Shown here: positions 1 to 8,651 of the stretch, piece by piece
Position numbering within the stretch: position 1 is the first letter of the stretch
Layout of the letters: each line of letters opens with the position of its first letter
Source of the DNA: Wocania_A sp965224845
GTDB lineage: Bacteria; Bacteroidota; Bacteroidia; Flavobacteriales; Flavobacteriaceae
Direction of reading: 5' to 3'
Assembly: GCA_965224845.1 (NCBI GenBank)
Contig: CBDDAJ010000035.1
Coordinates: forward strand, 3,595 to 67,594
DNA length: 64,000 bases
Made by a program: the position numbers and the translations under genes
The notes under the pieces: generated by a model
What the model saw: the letters and a program-made list of their open reading frames with translations, nothing else
What the model was told of the DNA's origin: nothing
Databases searched by the model: none

Positions 1-112
1 ATTATATCCGTTTGTAAAAACAAATTCAAGAAAAACCCTAATAGAACCTATTATTAAAAAACGTTTGGCTGAGGCCTTAGAACAAAACCGATTAAAAACC
101 GAAAAACTTTAA
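1..112 (+). CDS. mutA: Methylmalonyl-CoA mutase small subunit, C-terminal end (partial)
   Basis: An open frame enters from the left edge and stops with TAA at 110-112. It gives about 36 residues that include RKTLIEPIIKKRLAEALEQ. The tail resembles the C-terminus of the small (beta) mutase subunit, and the large subunit lies about 1.35 kb downstream on the same strand, the usual order in flavobacteria. Only the tail is visible, so the assignment rests on this short match and on context. The subunit would pair with MutB to interconvert succinyl-CoA and methylmalonyl-CoA. Confidence 0.5.
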   Translation, partial: LYPFVKTNSRKTLIEPIIKKRLAEALEQNRLKTEKL

Positions 113-125
113 ACTTATAATACCT

Positions 126-800
126 ATGAAAACACATTTTTTTAAACTTTTTGTAATGGCATTAACTTTTAGTTTGATAAGTTGTAAAAAAGAGAATACC
201 CTCTCGGCATACAAATTTGCAGATAAAGGACTGGTTTTAAGTTGCGAAAATGTAAACTCAAAATTATATAGTGAAGCTTTGTTTGCTTTTGAAAATGACA
301 TTTTAAACTATTATGGTAAAAACAACCCCAATGCATCTTTAATCCAAGCTTACGGGCAATTTATTAGAAATTCGATTTATGGCAGATTAAAAATTGAAGA
401 TATCGTATCCCTGCATACTGTTAAGGTTTTTGAAGCTTTAAAGAATGAACATGATTTATGGGATGCAAACAATCCAAAAAGTTACTTAAACTATAATGCC
501 CCTCTGGTTAATTGTATTTCAATAAACATGCAAAATGCCGATTTAAAAACAACTTTTAACTCGCTATTAAAAACAAATAGTATGGGCCCAAAACCTTTTG
601 GCGCTCCTTTAATGTCTAATTACAGATTTGCTACTCAAGATAAATATTTAGCAGCCTATATTGCTTTCGATTTATTTTATGCAAAGCTGTTTAACAAAGA
701 TTTATCTAAAGTCGATTCTGAAAAGCCTGCAGAAAAAGTAGATTTTAATAAATTACCTCCAAAGATCAACACCGATTCTCATGCCGGACATAATCATTAA
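126..800 (+). CDS. Lipoprotein of unknown function with His-rich C-terminus
   Basis: A 224-residue protein. Its N-terminus is a lipoprotein signal: basic MKTHFFK, a hydrophobic stretch, and the lipobox LISC with Cys at about residue 20 followed by KKEN. The body is mostly helical-looking, with no family I recognise. The last residues are HAGHNH, which could bind a metal, though nothing else supports that. The start is 13 bases after the upstream mutase stop, and the next lipoprotein gene begins 6 bases after its stop, so all are probably co-transcribed. It is a real gene by codon pattern, signal peptide and tight spacing, but its function is unknown. Confidence 0.8.
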   Translation: MKTHFFKLFVMALTFSLISCKKENTLSAYKFADKGLVLSCENVNSKLYSEALFAFENDILNYYGKNNPNASLIQAYGQFIRNSIYGRLKIEDIVSLHTVKVFEALKNEHDLWDANNPKSYLNYNAPLVNCISINMQNADLKTTFNSLLKTNSMGPKPFGAPLMSNYRFATQDKYLAAYIAFDLFYAKLFNKDLSKVDSEKPAEKVDFNKLPPKINTDSHAGHNH

Positions 801-806
801 TTTGTT

Positions 807-1442
807 TTGAAAAAAAACTTTATCATAGTATCTGTTTTATATTTTACAGCTTTAAGTTGCAAAAAAGGCCAAAACAATAATATGTCTAATTTAGAAGGAG
901 AGTTTTATTATTCAAAAGAGGCTCACTTAAGTTATTATTTACCAAAAGGGTTTAGCCCTTTTATTTCCAATAACGAAACCGAATATGATAGTATTGTGTC
1001 TGCAATTAGTAATCCTAAGCTAAAAAAAATACTTTCTGGGTATTATATTGAAGGTCATATTTTACCTATAGCCAAAAATTTTCAATATTTATTTAAGGAA
1101 GACAGCACTAAGTATCAAAATGTTTTTGTAAATGAAGTTGACTATTTTAGATTAAACGACGCTGGTGCCAGTAGTCTTTCGTCTATGAATAATATGAAAA
1201 AAAATACTATAAATAAAGATTCTACTAAACATCTGAATGTGTATAAAGATTATTTTATAAACAAAAAAGATTATCAAATAATTGTAAACAAAGGTGATTT
1301 TTCGTTTAACAATGACACCATCTTTTGGGAAAATTATATTGTTTCAAAGTTTTACAGGACATTCTCAATACAAATTGAATCAAATACAGAAATTGACTTT
1401 TTACCATATATAAATGAAGTTCAATTTGGTGATAAACGATAA
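807..1442 (+). CDS. Lipoprotein of unknown function
   Basis: A 211-residue protein that appears to start at a TTG codon, because no ATG fits before the signal peptide. The N-terminus reads MKKNFIIVSVLYFTALSCKKG, a clear lipobox (ALSC). The rest is rich in Asn, Lys and Tyr and matches no domain I know. It sits between the preceding lipoprotein gene and the mutase large-subunit gene, which begins 17 bases downstream. The arrangement suggests one transcript mutA-lipoprotein-lipoprotein-mutB, but a link to propionate or B12 metabolism is not shown by the sequence. Confidence 0.75.
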   Translation: MKKNFIIVSVLYFTALSCKKGQNNNMSNLEGEFYYSKEAHLSYYLPKGFSPFISNNETEYDSIVSAISNPKLKKILSGYYIEGHILPIAKNFQYLFKEDSTKYQNVFVNEVDYFRLNDAGASSLSSMNNMKKNTINKDSTKHLNVYKDYFINKKDYQIIVNKGDFSFNNDTIFWENYIVSKFYRTFSIQIESNTEIDFLPYINEVQFGDKR

Positions 1443-1459
1443 TAAAGCAGAATACTCAA

Positions 1460-3610
1460 ATGCGTAAAAATATTCAACATATCAATTTAAAGTCAGAGGT
1501 CAAAAATTTAAATTCAGCGACCTCTGAATTCCTAACTGCAGAAGATATTGCTGTAAAATCAAGTTATTCTAAAAACGATTTGCAGGATGCAGAACATTTA
1601 AACTTTGTTGCTGGAATAGCGCCAAATCTTCGCGGGCCCTATAGTACGATGTATGTGCGCAGGCCCTGGACCATTCGTCAATATGCAGGGTTTTCTACAG
1701 CAGAAGAAAGCAATGCCTTTTACAGACGTAATTTAGCCGCTGGACAAAAAGGATTATCGGTCGCATTCGATTTAGCAACACATCGTGGATATGACAGTGA
1801 CCACGAACGTGTGGTTGGTGATGTAGGAAAAGCTGGTGTAGCCATCGATTCGGTTGAAGATATGAAAGTGCTTTTCGATCAAATTCCACTTGATAAGATG
1901 TCGGTTTCAATGACCATGAATGGTGCTGTTTTACCCATTATGGCTTTTTATATAGTAGCAGCCGAAGAGCAAGGCGTAACACCAGAACAGCTTGCCGGAA
2001 CCATTCAAAATGATATTTTAAAAGAGTTTATGGTGCGTAACACCTATATATACCCGCCAACACCTTCCATGAAGATCATTTCAGATATTTTTGAGTTTAC
2101 TAGTAAAAAAATGCCCAAATTTAATAGTATTAGTATTTCTGGTTACCATATGCAGGAAGCTGGTGCCACCTGCGATATTGAATTAGCCTATACGCTAGCC
2201 GATGGTTTAGAATATATTAGAAAAGGTTTAGCTGCGGGAATGGATATTGACACCTTTGCCCCTCGTCTTTCTTTTTTCTGGGCCATTGGAATGAATCACT
2301 TTATGGAAATTGCTAAAATGCGTGCTGCTCGTATGCTATGGGCTAAATTAGTAAAACAATTTAACCCAAAGAATGAAAAATCTTTAGCTTTACGCACACA
2401 TTGCCAAACAAGTGGCTGGAGTTTAACCGAACAAGATCCTTTCAATAATGTGGCTCGAACTACTATTGAAGCTGCTGCTGCTGCTTTTGGCGGCACGCAA
2501 TCATTACATACCAATGCATTAGACGAAGCCATTGCATTACCAACCGATTTTTCTGCACGTATAGCCAGAAATACTCAAATATTTTTGCAAGAGGAAACCA
2601 AAATAACCAAAACAGTCGATCCCTGGGCTGGTAGTTATTATGTTGAAAAACTCACTCATGATATTGCTAAAAAAGCATGGGCTTTAATTGAAGAGGTTGA
2701 AACATTAGGAGGCATGACCAAAGCTATTGAAGCAGGCATACCAAAAATTAGAATAGAAGAAGCTGCGGCTCGCAAACAAGCGCGAATAGACTCCGGACAA
2801 GATATTATTGTTGGGGTTAATAAATACAGACTTGAAAAAGAAGATCCAATTCAAACTTTAGAAGTTGACAATCAAACAGTTCGTAATCAACAAATTGAAA
2901 GTTTAAACCAAATTAAAGCCAAAAGAAACTCTGATCAAGTAAAAATAGCCTTATCAAAATTAACCAAAGCTGCTAAAGCATGGTCTAATTCGAAAGATTC
3001 TCTTTTGCAAGAGAATAATAATTTATTAGCTTTAGCCGTTGAGGCTGCTCGCGAAAGAGCAACTTTAGGTGAAATTAGTGATGCTTTAGAGGCTGAATTT
3101 GGGCGTTATAAAGCACAAATCAAATCATTTTCTGGTGTGTATAGTAAAGAAATAAAAGACGATGAAAGCTTTAAGAAAGCAAAAGCATTAGCAGATATAT
3201 TTGCAGAACAAGACGGTAGAAGGCCTCGAATTATGATTGCAAAAATGGGACAAGATGGCCATGATCGAGGTGCAAAAGTAGTAGCAACAGGCTATGCAGA
3301 TGTTGGCTTTGATGTAGATATTGGCCCTTTGTTTCAAACACCACAAGAAGCCGCTAAACAAGCCGTTGAAAACGATGTGCATATTTTAGGTGTTTCATCC
3401 TTAGCAGCTGGACATAAAACTCTAGTGCCTCAAGTTCTTGAAGCTTTAAAAAACTACGGACGAGACGATATTATGGTTATTGTTGGAGGTGTAATACCAA
3501 AACAAGATTACCAATATTTATTTGATGCCGGTGCAGTAGCTGTTTTTGGTCCAGGCACTAAAATTAGTGATGCTGCCATCAAGATTTTAAAGATTTTAAT
3601 TGATGATTAA
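1460..3610 (+). CDS. mutB: Methylmalonyl-CoA mutase large subunit
   Basis: A 716-residue protein, the usual length for the catalytic alpha subunit. The N-terminal two-thirds is the TIM-barrel substrate domain, with RRPWTIRQYAGFSTAEESN and a SVSMTMNGAV segment that are typical of the family. The C-terminal domain carries the adenosylcobalamin-binding signature GQDGHDRG near residues 597-604, where the His is the lower axial cobalt ligand, followed by the Rossmann-like GVSSLAAGH segment. It catalyses the B12-dependent rearrangement between succinyl-CoA and (R)-methylmalonyl-CoA, using the small subunit as partner. The gene is intact and the assignment is firm. Confidence 0.97.
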   Translation: MRKNIQHINLKSEVKNLNSATSEFLTAEDIAVKSSYSKNDLQDAEHLNFVAGIAPNLRGPYSTMYVRRPWTIRQYAGFSTAEESNAFYRRNLAAGQKGLSVAFDLATHRGYDSDHERVVGDVGKAGVAIDSVEDMKVLFDQIPLDKMSVSMTMNGAVLPIMAFYIVAAEEQGVTPEQLAGTIQNDILKEFMVRNTYIYPPTPSMKIISDIFEFTSKKMPKFNSISISGYHMQEAGATCDIELAYTLADGLEYIRKGLAAGMDIDTFAPRLSFFWAIGMNHFMEIAKMRAARMLWAKLVKQFNPKNEKSLALRTHCQTSGWSLTEQDPFNNVARTTIEAAAAAFGGTQSLHTNALDEAIALPTDFSARIARNTQIFLQEETKITKTVDPWAGSYYVEKLTHDIAKKAWALIEEVETLGGMTKAIEAGIPKIRIEEAAARKQARIDSGQDIIVGVNKYRLEKEDPIQTLEVDNQTVRNQQIESLNQIKAKRNSDQVKIALSKLTKAAKAWSNSKDSLLQENNNLLALAVEAARERATLGEISDALEAEFGRYKAQIKSFSGVYSKEIKDDESFKKAKALADIFAEQDGRRPRIMIAKMGQDGHDRGAKVVATGYADVGFDVDIGPLFQTPQEAAKQAVENDVHILGVSSLAAGHKTLVPQVLEALKNYGRDDIMVIVGGVIPKQDYQYLFDAGAVAVFGPGTKISDAAIKILKILIDD

Positions 3611-3636
3611 CAAACCGTGTAATTACCTACTATAAA

Positions 3637-4770
3637 ATGGATAATTCATCAATAATAAGCATAACAAGCTTTATAATTGTTATTCTATTTATACTTTTAT
3701 CGGTATTTTTATTATCTGTTACGACTTCAAAAAAACTCAGCAACAAATTATTAGCTAGCTTTTTAATTATTACAGCTATTGATATCAGTGTGTTTTTTTA
3801 CCATAATTTTATTGAGCTTCCCCCTTCAATAGAAATGTTTAGAATACAAATTTCCAGCTTTAAAGACCCCTTTTTATTTCTTTATATCCTCTCGGTTATT
3901 TATTCAGATTTTAAGCTTAAAGCAAAGCATATATTCCTTTTATCACCCTGGATAGTTAGTATTCTTATATTAATTCCCAATTTCTTTTTAGCCTCTAAAA
4001 CTAATCAGATTCAGTTTTTATCAAACTATACTGAAACTTCTGAAGCTCAATTTATAAGTGGCATGAATCGTATTGTTGAATTTCTTTATATCATTGCTGA
4101 ACTATATTATTTACTCAGATATAGAAAATTGCTTTTAGAAAATTACACCAGTAAAGAAGCCTTTTACTATTACCATTGGTTAAAACAGCTCATAATTTTC
4201 ATATTAGTTGGTCAAGCTCTAACCTCTATAAAAAGTATTGTAAGGGACTCCGGGAATTACGACATTAATGCTGTTAATATATTTAGAATTATTTTATTAT
4301 CGTTTGGTTTGTTTTTTAGCTTTTGGTTGGTTTTCAAAGCCCTTATATCTCCTAAGTTATTTAGAGGTATCGCTATTACCCTGCGATTATCAAAAGAAAT
4401 GGCATCACAAAATGATTCTGGTAACAAAACAGTGCAAAATGAACAGATTCAACAGGTTAAAGATTTCATGATAAAAGAAGAACCCTTTTTAGATGCCTCA
4501 TTAACTGTAAAAAGTCTTTCGGAAAAAATAGATATTCAACATCGCGAATTATCTATCTTAATAAACCAGGAACTTGGGCAGCATTTTTTTGATTTCATAA
4601 ATAAATATCGCATTGAAAAAGCCATGTCAATATTAAAAGACCCTTCGAAAAAGAAGCATACCGTACTCGAAATTTTGTATGAAGTTGGTTTTAATTCAAA
4701 ATCTTCATTTAATACTGCTTTTAAAAAGCATACAGGTACAACACCCACCGCCTACCGCAGATCTCAGTAA
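3637..4770 (+). CDS. Membrane-anchored AraC-family transcriptional regulator
   Basis: A 377-residue protein. Roughly the first 240 residues form about seven hydrophobic segments (for example IISITSFIIVILFILL and LLSFGLFFSFWLVFKAL). The C-terminal ~100 residues are an AraC-type double helix-turn-helix, ending in the characteristic GFNSKSSFNTAFKKHTGTTP. This 7TM-HTH architecture is common in Bacteroidota and would sense a membrane or periplasmic signal. It lies just upstream of, and in line with, an outer-membrane receptor gene whose leader holds a 22-base-spaced direct repeat, a plausible target site. Confidence 0.9.
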   Translation: MDNSSIISITSFIIVILFILLSVFLLSVTTSKKLSNKLLASFLIITAIDISVFFYHNFIELPPSIEMFRIQISSFKDPFLFLYILSVIYSDFKLKAKHIFLLSPWIVSILILIPNFFLASKTNQIQFLSNYTETSEAQFISGMNRIVEFLYIIAELYYLLRYRKLLLENYTSKEAFYYYHWLKQLIIFILVGQALTSIKSIVRDSGNYDINAVNIFRIILLSFGLFFSFWLVFKALISPKLFRGIAITLRLSKEMASQNDSGNKTVQNEQIQQVKDFMIKEEPFLDASLTVKSLSEKIDIQHRELSILINQELGQHFFDFINKYRIEKAMSILKDPSKKKHTVLEILYEVGFNSKSSFNTAFKKHTGTTPTAYRRSQ

Positions 4771-4784
4771 AAACAAGCCTTTGT

Positions 4785-4850
4785 AAAAAGTCGAACGTTT
4801 TAATTAAAAAAGTCGAACACATTTTTTTACAAAAATGCGTTCGACTTTTT
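4785..4850 (+). promoter_or_regulatory. Direct repeat plus inverted copy upstream of the receptor gene (candidate AraC operator or hairpin)
   Basis: AAAAAGTCGAAC occurs at 4785-4796 and again at 4807-4818, exactly 22 bases apart. Its perfect reverse complement GTTCGACTTTTT lies at 4839-4850. A 22-base spacing puts the two direct copies on one face of the helix, as in classical AraC-family half sites. The second and third copies can also form a hairpin with a 12-bp stem plus about seven further pairs (CATTTTT/AAAAATG), which could terminate the upstream transcript. Both readings are inference. Confidence 0.5.
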
Positions 4851-4930
4851 ATAATCGGTCGTGTAAGATCTCATTCCAGATGATATTTGCTTCAAACAAA
4901 AACAAACATCAACTTTAAAATGAAAATCTT

Positions 4931-7303
4931 ATGAAGCGTATATGCTATTTAATCTTATTATTTCCAATATTATTAATCTCACAAGTTACTGTTAAAGGAA
5001 AAGTTATTAATGAACTGCAACCCATAGCTTGGGCCAATGTGGTTTTAACAGATTTAAACAAAAACATTGTTACCGGAGGTATTACCAATGACAATGGAAC
5101 CTTTAAATTAAACGTTAAGTCTGGCACATACCAACTAATAATTAGTTTTATAGGCTACACAAGCTTTGAAAAAGAAATCATCTTAAAAGAAAATTTAAAT
5201 TTAGGCAGCATAGTTTTAAAGGCAAATAATACACTGGATGAAATTGTTATTACACATCAAAAAAGGCTAATAGAACAGAAACCAGATCGTATCATTTTTA
5301 ATGTTGAAAATAGTGTAACTGCTATTGGTGGTGATGCTATGGATGCATTACGCATTGCTCCGGGTTTAAGAATTCAAAATAACAGTATTAATTTACTGGG
5401 CAGAGGCGAATCTAAAGTTATGATTAATGGCCGTTTATTACAACTTTCGGCTGAAGATTTAACAAGTTACTTAAATACTATTTCTGCCAGCGACATTAAA
5501 AAAATTGAAGTTATAACCACACCTCCTGCAAGGTATGAAGCCGCAGGCAATGGTGGGCTTATTAATATTGTTTTAAAAAAAGGCCCGCTAAATTCTTGGA
5601 AAAACACGACCTCTATTGCTCAAAACGTGAACACTTATAATTTTATAACACTAAGAAACAGTCTATTATACAACAGGAATAAACTAAGTCTTGCTTTCAA
5701 TATAAACGGCACTAAAGGTAACTCAAGAAATATTGAAGATTTTCAGGTGTATTATCCAAATAGTACATGGGATATTGACATAAATTCCAAGGAAAGAGAA
5801 GACAATCTGTCGGCACAGTTACTGCTAGATTATAATTTAACTAAAAATACAACTATTGGGATTCAATATTTAGGAAACACTAAAGCTCCTGATCTTACCG
5901 ACAAAAGTATTTCAAGAATTTTCAATCAAACAAACACCTTAGATTCCTTACTTATTAATGATGGAAATAATCATTCAAAAATAAATAGCCATTTAATTAA
6001 TTTACATGCCAATACTAAATTAGATAGCTTAGGAAAAAGCATTTCTTTTGATGTAGACTATTTTACCTATGATTCTAATCAGAATCGGGATTTTATAACA
6101 AACAGTTTTAATTCAGATAACTCTTTCTTGGGTATAAACGCAGCAGCTAATAACTTTTCAAATCAAAATATAGAAAATTTTAGCATTAAAACTGATGTAG
6201 AACATCCCACAAAATTCATTAACCTGTCTTATGGTGCTAAAATTAGCAGTATTAAAAACAATAGTGGTATTCAATTTTTTAATACCATAACAGGAGTACC
6301 CGTTTTTGACTCAAATATATCCAACACATTTAAATACAAAGAAAACAACCAAGCCATTTATATTAGCGGATTAAAAAAAATAAATAAAAAATGGGATATC
6401 CAATTAGGTTTAAGACTGGAAAACACAAATACTAAAGGGTTTTCGATAGAGCTTAATGAAGCGAATACTAACAGTTACACAAAACTGTTTCCTTCTTTTT
6501 ACGCGAGCTACAAAAAAAGCAAAAACACCAGTTTTTCATTAAGCTATGGTAAACGTATAGAAAGACCAAGCTTTAGAGATTTAAACCCTTTTAGAGTTGT
6601 AATTAGTAGTAATACATTTAGTGTTGGAAATCCATTTTTACGACCTTCCTTTATAGATAGTTTTGAGCTTAAACACACCTATAAAAACAACTATACAACT
6701 AATGCCTTTTTAAGTATTAGAAACGATGGGGCTAGTGTTATTTTTACTTCAGACATTGAAAATAGTACACAAATTGCAACGCGATCAAATTTTTTTAAAC
6801 AGTATATCTATGGGATAGGAGAAAGTTTCATGTTTAATAAATTTTCCTGGTGGCAAAGTCAAAATAGCTTCAATATTATTGGTTCAAAAACAGAATTTAC
6901 TATGGATATTGGAGCGCAACCTCAAAATGGTTTTATGTTTAGTGCAAATTCCAGCAATAAAATTACTATAAATAAAACTACAAAATTACAGATAGATGCG
7001 TCTTACGATTCGTCATTTAAAGCCGGATTGTTTAGTGTGGGAGAAACCTTTAGCTTAGACTTAGGTATTAGCAAACAGTTTTTAGACAAAAATTTACAAG
7101 TTGCCATATTGATAAAAGATCTGTTTAACACATCTAGTTTAAACAACCTAAAATCTACAGTAAATGGTGTAAAACAAGTATATGGACAAAATAGCAACAA
7201 TCGTTTTATCAGGCTTTCTGCTAGTTATAGTTTCGGGAATAAAAAAATAAATGAAAAAAGACGAAATTTTGGAAATGAAGAGGAAAGAAGAAGAATTGAT
7301 TAA
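4931..7303 (+). CDS. Outer-membrane beta-barrel receptor with CarboxypepD-like N-terminal domain (TonB-dependent-like)
   Basis: A 790-residue protein. Residues 1-18 are a signal peptide ending near ISQ. Residues ~20-95 form a CarboxypepD_reg-like domain (VTVKGKVINELQPIAWANV, GTFKLNVKSGTYQLIISFIG). Residues ~105-220 look like a plug domain (NSINLLGRGESKVMINGR, ITTPPARYEAAGNGGLINIV). The rest is a barrel of alternating strands of the OMP_b-brl_3 type, ending in the charged tail KKINEKRRNFG. Such proteins import or sense large nutrients at the outer membrane. The ligand is unknown. The AraC gene upstream and the PHP lipoprotein downstream suggest a small uptake locus. Confidence 0.88.
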   Translation: MKRICYLILLFPILLISQVTVKGKVINELQPIAWANVVLTDLNKNIVTGGITNDNGTFKLNVKSGTYQLIISFIGYTSFEKEIILKENLNLGSIVLKANNTLDEIVITHQKRLIEQKPDRIIFNVENSVTAIGGDAMDALRIAPGLRIQNNSINLLGRGESKVMINGRLLQLSAEDLTSYLNTISASDIKKIEVITTPPARYEAAGNGGLINIVLKKGPLNSWKNTTSIAQNVNTYNFITLRNSLLYNRNKLSLAFNINGTKGNSRNIEDFQVYYPNSTWDIDINSKEREDNLSAQLLLDYNLTKNTTIGIQYLGNTKAPDLTDKSISRIFNQTNTLDSLLINDGNNHSKINSHLINLHANTKLDSLGKSISFDVDYFTYDSNQNRDFITNSFNSDNSFLGINAAANNFSNQNIENFSIKTDVEHPTKFINLSYGAKISSIKNNSGIQFFNTITGVPVFDSNISNTFKYKENNQAIYISGLKKINKKWDIQLGLRLENTNTKGFSIELNEANTNSYTKLFPSFYASYKKSKNTSFSLSYGKRIERPSFRDLNPFRVVISSNTFSVGNPFLRPSFIDSFELKHTYKNNYTTNAFLSIRNDGASVIFTSDIENSTQIATRSNFFKQYIYGIGESFMFNKFSWWQSQNSFNIIGSKTEFTMDIGAQPQNGFMFSANSSNKITINKTTKLQIDASYDSSFKAGLFSVGETFSLDLGISKQFLDKNLQVAILIKDLFNTSSLNNLKSTVNGVKQVYGQNSNNRFIRLSASYSFGNKKINEKRRNFGNEEERRRID

Positions 7304-7387
7304 ATATTAAGTATCTTAACAAAATACAGCTATATTTTTTAATCTGATAGATTCGATTATATTCATTACTAAATAAAAAAAACAAAA

Positions 7388-8587
7388 ATGAAAGCTATAA
7401 ACTCATTAATACTCGTACTCTTTATTATACTTTCTGGTTGTAATAAAGACAAAGCACCATCCAAAAAACAATGGTTTAAAGGGAATTTGCACACCCACTC
7501 TTATTGGAGTGATGGGGATGAGTTTCCTGAAGTTATTATGGATTGGTACAAGAATAACGATTATCAGTTTGTAGCTTTAACAGACCATAATACTTTGGCA
7601 GAGGGCGATAAATGGATAAGCCTATCAAACGATTCCATCTATCAGGAAGCTTTTAAAAATTATCTTAAAACCTATGGTAATGATTGGGTTAACTATAAAA
7701 TTGATTCTTTAAACAACATACAGGTAAAATTAAAGACCTACAGTGAATACAAAACTAAATTTGAAGAACATAATGCGTTTTTAATAATTCAATCTGAAGA
7801 AATAACCGATGGTTTTAATGGAAAACCTATACACATTAACGCAACCAATGTTAAAAGAAAAATTAACCCACAAGGGGGTAATAGTGTTTTAGAAGTGATG
7901 CAAAATAACTTAGATGCTGTAGCTAAACACAAAGCGGAATTCGGCAAACCAATAATTGCTCATATTAACCACCCGAATTTTGGTTATGCTATTGGTCTTG
8001 ATGATATGAAAGCTTTAAAAAACGAACAATTTTTTGAAGTTTACAATGGTCATCCGGCTGTTAATAATTCTGGAAATGAAGCACATCTATCTACAGAGTT
8101 AATGTGGGATTATATTAATATTAGCTATCTAGAAAACAATAAACCAATAATGTATGGTCTTGCTACCGATGATTCTCATCATTATCATGTTAAAGGAAGT
8201 AAATGGAGCAATGCCGGCAGAGGTTGGATAGTGGTACAAGCAGATACACTTAGTACAAAATCTTTAATAAATGCTATGGAAGCTGGGCAATTTTATGCAA
8301 GTACCGGCGTAGCATTACAACAATTAACCTTTGAGAATAATACCCTTTCTGTTGAAGTAAAAGCAGACGAAAACACAATGTACAAAATAGCCTTTATTGG
8401 ATGTAAAAAGGGACAAGGCGAACCTGAAACATTTAACACAGTTGAAGGTCGCAAAGCTAGTTTTAAATTAACAAAGGAAATGCTTTATGTAAGGTGTAAA
8501 ATAACGTCCTCGAAGTTACATAAAAACCCTATTGAAGATTTATTATTTGAAAATGCCTGGACGCAACCTGTTACATATGTAGAATAA
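7388..8587 (+). CDS. PHP-domain lipoprotein (putative metal-dependent phosphoesterase)
   Basis: A 399-residue protein. The N-terminus MKAINSLILVLFIILSGCNKD is a lipoprotein signal with lipobox LSGC. The PHP fold motifs follow: GNLHTHSYWSDGD (first HxH plus Asp), ALTDHNT, an Glu in QSEEITDG, HINHPNFG, and ATDDSHH near the end. These His and Asp residues normally bind two or three metal ions for phosphoester hydrolysis. It is probably anchored in the envelope. It lies 84 bases after the receptor gene and before a terminator hairpin, so it may share that gene's transcript. The substrate cannot be inferred. Confidence 0.85.
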   Translation: MKAINSLILVLFIILSGCNKDKAPSKKQWFKGNLHTHSYWSDGDEFPEVIMDWYKNNDYQFVALTDHNTLAEGDKWISLSNDSIYQEAFKNYLKTYGNDWVNYKIDSLNNIQVKLKTYSEYKTKFEEHNAFLIIQSEEITDGFNGKPIHINATNVKRKINPQGGNSVLEVMQNNLDAVAKHKAEFGKPIIAHINHPNFGYAIGLDDMKALKNEQFFEVYNGHPAVNNSGNEAHLSTELMWDYINISYLENNKPIMYGLATDDSHHYHVKGSKWSNAGRGWIVVQADTLSTKSLINAMEAGQFYASTGVALQQLTFENNTLSVEVKADENTMYKIAFIGCKKGQGEPETFNTVEGRKASFKLTKEMLYVRCKITSSKLHKNPIEDLLFENAWTQPVTYVE

Positions 8588-8595
8588 AAACAAAT

Positions 8596-8635
8596 AAAAA
8601 AGCCAATTTATGTTTTTATAAATTGGCTTTTTTTA
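8596..8635. terminator. Bidirectional terminator hairpin
   Basis: AAAAAAGCCAATTTA (from 8596) pairs with TAAATTGGCTTTTTT across a short T-rich loop, with A and T tracts flanking both sides. It sits between the convergent PHP-lipoprotein and M16-peptidase genes, where a terminator usable from both strands is expected. Confidence 0.8.
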
Positions 8636-8651
8636 TTATCAATACTAGTAG

